Positions 31,378-39,946 of a stretch of 39,946 nucleotides of DNA are shown here, one piece after another. The translations under genes and the position numbers were made by a program. The first letter of the stretch is position 1. Every line of letters starts with the position of its first letter. The notes beneath the pieces are model-generated. The model was not told the origin of the DNA. It was given only the letters and a program-made list of their open reading frames with translations, and ran no database searches. Source of the stretch: JAVJUS01 sp040220455 (GTDB lineage Bacteria > Pseudomonadota > Alphaproteobacteria > DSM-16000 > Inquilinaceae); the NCBI GenBank assembly GCA_040220455.1, contig JAVJUS010000064.1:1-39946 (forward strand), written 5' to 3'.

Positions 31378-33306
31378 ATGAGCCTGCCGCCGCGCTTCCT
31401 CGACGAGCTGCGCCAGCGCCTCGCCCTGTCCGAGGTGGTGGGCCGGCGCGTGCGCCTGCAGCGCGCGGGGCGCGAGTACAAGGCCTGCTGCCCGTTCCAC
31501 AAGGAGAAGTCGCCGAGCTTCTACGTCAACGACGACAAGGGCTTTTACCACTGTTTCGGTTGCGGCGCCCATGGCGACGCCATCGCCTTCCTGATGAACC
31601 ACGACAATCTGGAGTTCATGGAGGCGGTGGAGCGGCTGGCCGGCGAGGTCGGGCTGGAGGTGCCCAAGCCCTCGCCCCGGGCGCGCCAGGAGGCCGAGCG
31701 CCAGAAGGGCCTGCACGAGCTGGTCGAGGCCGCGGCGCGCTTCTTCTCCGAGCAGCTCGCCGGGCCGGCCGGCCGCCAGGCGCGGGACTACCTCGCCCGG
31801 CGCGGCGTCGACGAGGCCATGGTCGCGCGCTTCCGCCTCGGCTACGCCCCCGGCGACGGCAAGGCGCTGCTGGCCCGGCTGAAGGCCGAGGGCTTCTCCG
31901 AGGACCAGGCGATCGAGGCCGGGCTGGCGCGCCGGCCGGACGACGGGCGCGCGGCCTACGCCTTCTTCCGCGACCGGCTGATGTTCCCGGTCTCCGACCG
32001 GCGCGGCCGGGTCGTGGCCTTCGGCGGGCGCATCCTGTCGGCCGAGGGCGGGCCCAAATACCTCAACAGCCCCGACACGCCGCTGTTCCACAAGGGCGAC
32101 CTGCTCTACGGCCTGACCCAGGCGCTGAGCAGCCTGCGCGACGGCGCCCGCGCGGTGGTGGTGGAGGGCTATCTTGACGTCATCGCCCTGCACCAGCACG
32201 GAATCGAGGGGGCGGTCGCGCCGCTGGGCACGGCGCTGACCGAGCGCCAGGTCAAGCTGCTCTGGTCGGTCATGCCGGCGCGCGAGGACGCGGTCAGCGC
32301 GCCCGTGGTCTGCTTCGACGGCGACGAGGCGGGCCGGCGCGCGGCCGAGCGCATGGTCGCGCGCGTCCTGCCGATCCTCGAGCCCAACCGCTCGGTCCGC
32401 GTCGCCCTGCTGCCGCCCGGCGAGGACCCGGACACGCTGGTGCGCGGGCGCGACGGCGGCCGGTCGATGGAGGCCGTCCTGGGCCAGGCCCGGCCGCTGA
32501 TCGACTTTCTGTGGGCGATGGCGACCGAGGCCGGCCTGCCCGAAACGCCGGAGGGCCGGGCGGGCCTGCGCAAGCGGCTGACCGACGCGTGCGACACCAT
32601 CGCGGACAAGACGATCCGCCAGCTCTATGTCGGCCGGCTGCTCGACCGCTTCTATCAGGAGACACGACAGGCCGGCGACTGGAAGCGCGGCGGCGGCCGG
32701 GGGACGCAGGGCCCGAGGGGTGCCGGGCCTGGCGCCGGCGGCGCCCCGACATTGACGCCGCCCCGCCCGGCGAGCCGCGACGCCGCGGCGGTCGCGATCC
32801 TGCTCCATCATCCCGAGCTTTTCGACGAATTCGCCGAGAGCCTGGACGCCATCGACCTGGGCGAGGACGAGACGCTGGCGGTCCTGCGCTACGCCGGCGG
32901 CATCCTCGCCGATTCGCCCGGCCTCGACGGCGACGCCCTGATCGATCGGCTGATCCGCTTCGATCCCGGGCTGGCTCCGGCGCTCGAGCGCCTGCGCCGC
33001 GCCTACACGCTGCACGGTGGGGTCGCGGGCCGCGATTCCGAGGGCGATGCCGTCGCGCCGAGCACGGCCTATCGTCGGGAGATTCTGCGCGACGTCCTGC
33101 GCCACGAGCAGATCGCCCGCCTGCGGCGCGAGATCGGCGAGGAGGCGGCCCGCCTTTCCGACGGCAACGACGTCGCCGGCGCCAGGCTGGCCCGCTACCA
33201 GACCGAGCTCGCGCGGCTTCTCGATGAGCAGAGCGCGGTTCTCGCCCGCCTCGACGCCGACGCCTTCCGCGAGGCGCGGATCGACACCGGCCGCGATGCG
33301 GCATGA
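31378..33306 (+). CDS. dnaG: DNA primase
   Basis: A 642-residue primase which makes RNA primers at the replication fork. The N-terminal zinc domain uses C38, H41, C59 and C62 (CCPFH...CFGC). The catalytic TOPRIM domain starts around VVVEGYLDVIALHQHG (about 260-275), with its acidic DxD pair in CFDGDEAGR. The rest, to the end, is the helicase-binding region, preceded by a Gly-rich linker (about 437-460). Length and order are normal. It lies directly upstream of rpoD, a typical arrangement. Confidence 0.97.
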   Translation: MSLPPRFLDELRQRLALSEVVGRRVRLQRAGREYKACCPFHKEKSPSFYVNDDKGFYHCFGCGAHGDAIAFLMNHDNLEFMEAVERLAGEVGLEVPKPSPRARQEAERQKGLHELVEAAARFFSEQLAGPAGRQARDYLARRGVDEAMVARFRLGYAPGDGKALLARLKAEGFSEDQAIEAGLARRPDDGRAAYAFFRDRLMFPVSDRRGRVVAFGGRILSAEGGPKYLNSPDTPLFHKGDLLYGLTQALSSLRDGARAVVVEGYLDVIALHQHGIEGAVAPLGTALTERQVKLLWSVMPAREDAVSAPVVCFDGDEAGRRAAERMVARVLPILEPNRSVRVALLPPGEDPDTLVRGRDGGRSMEAVLGQARPLIDFLWAMATEAGLPETPEGRAGLRKRLTDACDTIADKTIRQLYVGRLLDRFYQETRQAGDWKRGGGRGTQGPRGAGPGAGGAPTLTPPRPASRDAAAVAILLHHPELFDEFAESLDAIDLGEDETLAVLRYAGGILADSPGLDGDALIDRLIRFDPGLAPALERLRRAYTLHGGVAGRDSEGDAVAPSTAYRREILRDVLRHEQIARLRREIGEEAARLSDGNDVAGARLARYQTELARLLDEQSAVLARLDADAFREARIDTGRDAA

Positions 33307-33898
33307 TGGCGCCGACGGGCGGCAGGGTGCGGCATTGGCGGCGTGCGTTCGTGTCAGGAATGTGATAGACGCGATGCCCTTCCGCGCGGCACGGGGCTCA
33401 CACCGGCCCATGGCGCGGATCACGGGGCGATCGCGGCGAGTGATCATGGCGGCGGGCGATGCGGTCTTGATTCGATTTGGCGACGCGACCACTTGTCGTT
33501 TCACCGACGCGGCCGCCGCATCCAGGCGCGGGCCGCGCCTTCGGCGTCGGGGCGCCACCCGCCGACCGGGCGGGGTCGCCGCCGCAACAAGATCGCCGGG
33601 CTCGAACCCGGGGCGACGAGACGAACGCCGATCCGGTCCGCCGGCGGCGCAGGACCGCCCGGCCGCAGCGCGAGGCGTACGGATGAACCGCGTCGCCAGG
33701 ACGACAAGAAGCGAGACGACAGGAAGAGACGGGACGGCCGGGGCGACCCGGGCCGCGGACGATCGGGCGATCGGCGAAGCGCATCGCGCCGCGCGGGCGG
33801 CCTCGGCGATGCGCCCACGGCGTTCGTAAGACAGGCAATTCAGACGGGTGCCGTCGGACGACCTCGGTCGAGGTCCCGGCGGCCGCGAGGGGCACCGG
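33307..33898 (+). other. Long intergenic region before rpoD
   Basis: 592 bases. The frames open here are compositionally biased (Arg/Gly-rich) and have neither a plausible start with ribosome site nor any family likeness, so I call no gene. It probably contains the rpoD promoter and a long 5' leader. Some AT-richer patches (about 33360 and 33465-33500) are candidate promoters. A GGGTTCGAG-like T-loop on the minus strand at about 33600 is not part of a tRNA. Confidence 0.4.
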
Positions 33899-36046
<2,148 letters not shown>

Positions 36047-36062
36047 CGCCGGTGAGGCGCCG

Positions 36063-36151
36063 CGTAGTTGGCTGAGCGAAGCGAACCCGACAGGCACGGA
36101 CTGGGCCGACCGCCGGAGACGTCGGGCTCGCTGACGCTCGACCGACCTACG
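36063..36151. repeat. Inverted pair of short dispersed repeat units
   Basis: Units 36063-36091 and 36121-36151 face each other between the convergent rpoD and hydrolase genes. They have the same pattern as the units at 1-67 and 14536-14667, with a few substitutions. The second unit abuts the hydrolase stop codon. The location suits a shared, bidirectional terminator. Confidence 0.75.
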
Positions 36152-36920
36152 TCAGGAACCGGTCCACGGCCTCGCGTACGGCGTCGGGCTTTTCCGCATG
36201 GACCCAATGGCCGGCGCCGGGGACCGTCTCGATCTCGGCGTCGGGGAAGAGCGCGTGGATCGCCTCCTCGTGGGCGTCGCGGACATAGTCCGAGGCGCCG
36301 CCGCGCAGGAACAGCGCCGGGCCGCGCCAGGCCGCGCCCGGCGGCGGGTCGGGCCAGCCGGTCAGGTCGGCCATGTGGGCGGCGATGGCCTCCAGGTTGA
36401 TCCGCCAGGCGAGCCCGTCCTCGCCGCTGGTCAGGTTCTGGAGCAGGAACTGGCGCAGCGGCGGCTCGGGTACCGCCTCAGTCAGCCACCCGTCGGCCTC
36501 CTGCCGGCGCGACAGGCTGGCGAGCGGGATGGCGCGCATCGCCGCTACGATGGTCGAATGGCGGTCGGTATAGGCGACCGGCGCGATGTCGAGCACGATC
36601 AGCCGGCGCACCGCTTCCGGCCGGTCGAGGGCGAGGCGCATCGCCGCCTTGCCGCCCATGGAATGCCCCAGCACGTCGACCGGCCCGCCGCCCGAGCCGT
36701 CGATCAGCGCGGCCAGGTCGCGCGCCATCACCGCGTAGTCCATCGCCGCGTCCCAGGGCGAGGCGCCGTGGTTGCGCAGGTCCGCGGTCACGACGGGCCG
36801 CTGCTCGGCGAAGCGCCTGGCCAGGCTCGTCCAGTTTCGGGCCGAGCCGAACAGGCCGTGCAGCACCAGCAGCGGCGGGCCGGAACGGTCGTCGCCGTAG
36901 GTCGTCGTGGCGAGATCCAT
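36147..36920 (-). CDS. Alpha/beta hydrolase, YbfF-like esterase
   Basis: A 257-residue soluble hydrolase. LHGLFGSARNW (about 20-30) gives the oxyanion loop, GHSMGG (about 84-89) the nucleophile, and GAGHWVHAEKPDA the catalytic His. The size and the phrase RNHGASPWDAAMDYAVMA match YbfF/ABHD11-type esterases. Its natural substrate is unknown. It is last in a same-strand run from at least 39750, beginning 112 bases after folP. Confidence 0.88.
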   Translation of the reverse strand: MDLATTTYGDDRSGPPLLVLHGLFGSARNWTSLARRFAEQRPVVTADLRNHGASPWDAAMDYAVMARDLAALIDGSGGGPVDVLGHSMGGKAAMRLALDRPEAVRRLIVLDIAPVAYTDRHSTIVAAMRAIPLASLSRRQEADGWLTEAVPEPPLRQFLLQNLTSGEDGLAWRINLEAIAAHMADLTGWPDPPPGAAWRGPALFLRGGASDYVRDAHEEAIHALFPDAEIETVPGAGHWVHAEKPDAVREAVDRFLT

Positions 36921-37032
36921 GGCGGTCTCCGGTCGCGGGCGAAGGCGAATGATGGCAGCGCCGGATCATAGCCCGCCGTCTCGCGCCGGAGAACCCGCCC
37001 CACCCGCGGCCGGCCGCGCAGCTCCGAGCGGC

Positions 37033-38145
37033 TCACACGCCGCGCACGGCGCGCCAGACGGCGATCGCCTGGGCGGTTTCCGCCACGTCGTGGACGCGTA
37101 GGAGCTGCGCCCCGGCGTCGAGCCCGGCGAGGCCGGCGGCTAGCGAGCCCGGCACCCGCTCCTTGGCCGGCTCCCCGCGCGACAGCTTGCCGATGAAGCT
37201 CTTGCGCGACACACCGATCAGCAGCGGGCAGCCGAGCCCGTGGAACAGCGCCGCCGCGCGCAGCAGCTCGGCATTGTGCGCGACGGTCTTGCCGAAACCG
37301 ACCCCGGGATCGACCACCAGCCGATCGCACGGGATGCCGGCCCCCTCCGCCGCCGCCACGCGCGCCTCCAGCGCGGCATGGACGTCGGTCGGCGCATCGA
37401 CATAGGTCGGGTCGGCCTGCATGGTCCGCGGCTCGCCGCGCATGTGCATCAGGATCACCGGCACGCCGGCCGCCGCGGCGGCCGCGAGGCTGTCCGGATC
37501 GCCGGTCAGCGCCGTGACGTCGTTGATGATCGCCGCGCCGGCCGCGACCGCCCGGCGCATGACGGCGGCGTGGCGAGTGTCGATGGAGACGACCGCCCCC
37601 TCCCCCGCGAGCGCGGCGACGACGGGGAGCACGCGCTCGGCCTCGGCGTCCGGGTCCACCGGCTCGGCGCCGGGCCGGGTCGATTCGCCGCCGATGTCCA
37701 GGATGTCCGCGCCCGCGGCGCGCAACGCCCGGGCTTGCGCGATCGCCGCCTCGGCCTCGATGAAGTCGCCGCCGTCGGAGAAGCTGTCCGGCGTGACATT
37801 GACCACGCCCATGATCGCCGGCCGGTCGGCGGGCACGCCCGGAATCGGCGCACGCGGCCGCGACAGGGCGTCGAGCCGGGCGGCCACCGCCTCGGCGATA
37901 CCCTCGGCCTCCGCCCAGCGGGCCAGGGCGTCGAGATCGAGGCGCCGCCGCGCCACCCGGTCGCCGTCGCGGGTGATCGCCTCGACCCGATCGAAGGCGA
38001 AGGGTCCGCCCGCCAGCCACCGCCCCGGCGCCGGCAGGGGCCCCGGCTCCGGCGTCAGCGGACGCAGGTAGAGCCCGGCGGCCGCGGCCTCGCCGGTCGC
38101 GTCGCCGGCCCGGGCCGGCCCCCTATCGATCGCGCTGTCGGTCAT
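37033..38145 (-). CDS. folP: Dihydropteroate synthase with N-terminal extension
   Basis: A 370-residue protein. The core (about 108-370) is a standard DHPS TIM barrel: MGVVNVTPDSFSDGG (112-126), ILDIGGESTRPGAE (148-161), DPGVGFGK (279-286) and GVSRKSFIG (311-319). It condenses p-aminobenzoate with dihydropterin pyrophosphate in folate synthesis and is the sulfonamide target. About 105 residues precede the core; they have a folded-looking, partly conserved pattern (LYLRPLTPEPGP, FDRVEAITRDGD). I keep the start at 38145, since this extension appears real rather than a wrong start, but I know no function for it. Confidence 0.93.
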   Translation of the reverse strand: MTDSAIDRGPARAGDATGEAAAAGLYLRPLTPEPGPLPAPGRWLAGGPFAFDRVEAITRDGDRVARRRLDLDALARWAEAEGIAEAVAARLDALSRPRAPIPGVPADRPAIMGVVNVTPDSFSDGGDFIEAEAAIAQARALRAAGADILDIGGESTRPGAEPVDPDAEAERVLPVVAALAGEGAVVSIDTRHAAVMRRAVAAGAAIINDVTALTGDPDSLAAAAAAGVPVILMHMRGEPRTMQADPTYVDAPTDVHAALEARVAAAEGAGIPCDRLVVDPGVGFGKTVAHNAELLRAAALFHGLGCPLLIGVSRKSFIGKLSRGEPAKERVPGSLAAGLAGLDAGAQLLRVHDVAETAQAIAVWRAVRGV

Positions 38146-38174
38146 GGTCGCGGTTCCTCTTCCGCGCGGCGGGG

Positions 38175-38840
38175 TCAGTCGGCGCCCGCATGGGCGCGCG
38201 GGTCGTGCATGCCCTCCTTCACGCCCAGGCGGATCAGGAGGACGTTGACCGGATAGGCCGCGACGAGGCCGCAGGTCAACGACACGACGAGCGAGAGCCA
38301 GAACAGCGGCTCGCCCATGCCCGCACTGCCGGCGAGCCACAGGTCCACCCCGAACGCCACGATTTCCATGACGGTGATCGACGCGGTCTCCGACCACAGG
38401 GCGTCGACCACGGCCTGGCCGAAGGTCTCGCCGCCCTGCACCAGCGGCCCGACGGTCAGCGCGAAGCCGGCGACATAGGCGAAGGCGAAGGTGACGCCCG
38501 CGACCCAGGCGGTGCTCAGGCTCAGGATGCCGACCGTCAGCACCAGCCCCGCGATCTCGCCCATGCCGCAGCCGGAGTAGCAGTGCGCGACCGAGCGGAA
38601 GGACCGGCGCCAGATGTCGTCGCGCGGGATCTGCCTGCGCCCGGACCAGAAATAGATCCACAGCCCCAGCGGCCCCGAATAGGCGACCGTCAGGATCCAG
38701 ACCCAGCGCATGGTGCCGACGATCTCCGGGTTGGCGCGGGCCAGGTCGCGGAGGAGGACGCCGAGCGACACGGCGACGATAACGAGCCACGCCGCCAGGA
38801 GAGCGCCGAGGCCGAGAGAGCTTTGCGCGAGATCGGTCAT
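38175..38840 (-). CDS. DUF4396 membrane protein
   Basis: A 221-residue integral membrane protein with about six helices. The HCYSGCGMGEI motif, with a conserved His and two Cys, near the middle, is the signature of DUF4396. The His and Cys suggest metal binding, perhaps copper, but no role has been proven as far as I know. It is 29 bases upstream of folP and 31 bases downstream of the helix-hairpin-helix gene, and so probably in one transcript with them. Confidence 0.85.
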   Translation of the reverse strand: MTDLAQSSLGLGALLAAWLVIVAVSLGVLLRDLARANPEIVGTMRWVWILTVAYSGPLGLWIYFWSGRRQIPRDDIWRRSFRSVAHCYSGCGMGEIAGLVLTVGILSLSTAWVAGVTFAFAYVAGFALTVGPLVQGGETFGQAVVDALWSETASITVMEIVAFGVDLWLAGSAGMGEPLFWLSLVVSLTCGLVAAYPVNVLLIRLGVKEGMHDPRAHAGAD

Positions 38841-38871
38841 GCCCGTCCAAGTCGCCGTGCGGGCGCAAGGA

Positions 38872-39753
38872 TCAAGGGGCGGGCGCGCGCTCGCTCTCGT
38901 AGGCCGCCCGGCACTCCGCCTCGCGACCGCGCACGACGCGCCGGCCGGTGAGGGTGCCGCGGGTGTCCGTGACCACGGTGCGCTGGCCCTCCGGCGCGTC
39001 GTCGTGGTGGAAATAGATCACGACCCAGTCGCCGATGCGGTCGAGGTCGTGGGCCCGCGCGGTGTTGGAATAGAGCGCGGTGAAGTGCCAGTCGCCGCGC
39101 TGGGTGTGCAGGATCGCCAGCCAGGCCTCGCCGGAGGGGTTGAAGCGGCGCGGCGCGATGCGCGGCAGGTCGCCCTGCCCCGCCCGGTCGCGGTATTCCC
39201 GGTCGACGTCGAGGAGAACGGCGACCGACGGCTCTTCTCCGCGGTCCGGCCTTTCTCCGCCATCGCGCCGCCGCGCGGGCCGGGTGCGGGCCAGCATCTC
39301 CGCCAGCGCGCCGCGCAGCATGGCCGCGCGCCGCCGGCCGACGCCCGGCACCGCCTCCAGCCGTCCGTCATGGGCCGCGACCTCCAGCGCCTCCAGGCTG
39401 TCGACGCCCAGATGGTCGTGGATGCGCCGCGCGAGCGCCGGGCCGATCCCGGGCACGGTGCGGAAGGCGGCCTCCGGATCGGCCTCGCCGCGCAGCCGCT
39501 CGAGCTGGGCCCAGCGGCCGGTGCGCACCATCTCCGCGATCGCGGCGGCGAGCGAGCGCCCGATCCCCGGCAGGGCCTCCAGCCGCTCGGGCCCGCCCGC
39601 TTCGAGCAGCGCGGCGGCGTCTTCGGTCTCGTGGCGCAGCGTCTCCGCCGCGCGGCGATAGGCCGATACGCGGAAGGGGTTGGCCCCCTGCTCGGACAGC
39701 AGGCGCGCCGCCTCGTCGAGCCGGTCGGCGATGCGCCGGTTGGTCTCGCTCAT
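38872..39753 (-). CDS. Helix-hairpin-helix protein resembling PolX N-terminus
   Basis: A 293-residue protein. The first part (about 1-165) is like the N-terminal 8-kDa plus fingers region of family X polymerases: ANPFRVSAYRRAAETLR, then three HhH elements (ALPGIGRSLAAAI, TVPGIGPALARRI, AVPGVGRRRAAML). No polymerase palm or PHP domain follows. Instead the C-terminal half has a distinct beta-rich domain (WLAILHTQRGDWHFTALYSNTARAHDL and a VIYFHHDD segment). It probably binds DNA; any enzymatic activity is unknown. ATGA overlap with the upstream gene. Confidence 0.8.
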   Translation of the reverse strand: MSETNRRIADRLDEAARLLSEQGANPFRVSAYRRAAETLRHETEDAAALLEAGGPERLEALPGIGRSLAAAIAEMVRTGRWAQLERLRGEADPEAAFRTVPGIGPALARRIHDHLGVDSLEALEVAAHDGRLEAVPGVGRRRAAMLRGALAEMLARTRPARRRDGGERPDRGEEPSVAVLLDVDREYRDRAGQGDLPRIAPRRFNPSGEAWLAILHTQRGDWHFTALYSNTARAHDLDRIGDWVVIYFHHDDAPEGQRTVVTDTRGTLTGRRVVRGREAECRAAYESERAPAP

Positions 39754-39946
39754 CGCACGACCAACAGGCAGGCGCCGCGCCTGTGGGCGGCCCGGGCGAC
39801 GGCGTCGGCCGAGCCGCCAAAGGCGGCCAGCGCCGCCGGCCCGGCGACGACGATCCCGCCCGCCGGCAGCGCCCCGGCGAGCCCGGCGGCGTCACCGATC
39901 ACCGTCCGGACCGAGACCGAGGGCGGCCCGGCCATCGCGGCCAGGG
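39750..39946 (-). CDS. Unknown gene, 3' part only
   Basis: The frame runs off the window end, so its start is unseen; it stays open to 39946. About 65 C-terminal residues are visible, Ala/Gly-rich, with AGGIVVAGPAALAAFGG and a final GACLLVVR. They look like the end of an alpha/beta domain. I recognise no family. Its stop overlaps the start of the helix-hairpin-helix gene by four bases, suggesting the two belong together. Confidence 0.5.
   Translation of the reverse strand, partial: LAAMAGPPSVSVRTVIGDAAGLAGALPAGGIVVAGPAALAAFGGSADAVARAAHRRGACLLVVR

Noticed and set aside
33590..33620. GGGTTCGAG-like T-arm suggesting a tRNA
   Set aside because: The T-loop is one base short, and no acceptor, D or anticodon stem can be formed on either strand.
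33374..33829. Possible small gene downstream of dnaG
   Set aside because: Open frame, but Arg/Ala-dominated, no ribosome site, and it resembles antisense noise from neighbouring high-G+C sequence.

Overview
The window is a G+C-rich (roughly 70% by eye) chromosomal segment of an alphaproteobacterium, most likely a Rhodospirillales-type lineage. Three things point there: the block carA | yqeY - dnaG - rpoD, a fused anthranilate synthase TrpE(G) preceded by a tryptophan leader peptide with three consecutive Trp codons, and many short dispersed intergenic palindromes. I found no rRNA, tRNA, CRISPR array, transposase or phage gene.

Layout. 151-5743 (minus strand): a run from a lipoprotein secretin of MshL/PilQ type through an ABC-2-like permease, a strikingly AT-rich orphan gene, a secreted helical protein, a membrane-anchored AraC-type regulator and a small SLT-type lytic transglycosylase. 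A prepilin peptidase (5842-6609) diverges from the secretin. 6635-9939: a cassette of lower G+C with a LysE/ArgO amino-acid exporter, a stand-alone B3/B4 (PheRS editing-like) protein and a membrane di-iron desaturase/hydroxylase, opposite an ArgP/LysG-type LysR regulator. 9972-11650: a methyltransferase and a divergent LysR regulator. 11996-14046: hydroxypyruvate isomerase and glycerate 2-kinase. 14261-17140: a small protein, then trpE(G) with promoter, trpL and a complete three-way attenuator. 17152-22234: a very large secreted protein with a peptidoglycan-binding domain and a glycine-zipper lipoprotein. 22475-26473: a YaiI-family protein, an aldehyde dehydrogenase and a divergent sugar-acid dehydratase, plausibly non-phosphorylating pentonate catabolism. 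26864-28964: a methyltransferase, a HigBA toxin-antitoxin pair and a GreB-type elongation factor. 29174-36046: carA, yqeY, dnaG and rpoD. 36147-39946 (minus strand): an alpha/beta hydrolase, folP, a DUF4396 membrane protein, a PolX-N-terminus-like helix-hairpin-helix protein and the 3' part of an unknown gene.

The best candidate for an undescribed system is the exporter / B3-B4 / membrane di-iron enzyme / ArgP-like cassette (6635-9939). It has the parts expected for making or handling a modified amino acid: an oxygenase-like enzyme, a possible tRNA-editing protein, an exporter and an amino-acid-sensing regulator with a candidate operator. This is inference from gene content and layout. Other items worth attention are the trp attenuator, whose leader mRNA may begin exactly at the trpL start codon; the AT-rich orphan gene inside a G+C-rich gene run; the roughly 1,500-residue secreted protein with repeated modules; and a two-copy composite repeat of about 280 bases built from nested palindromes.
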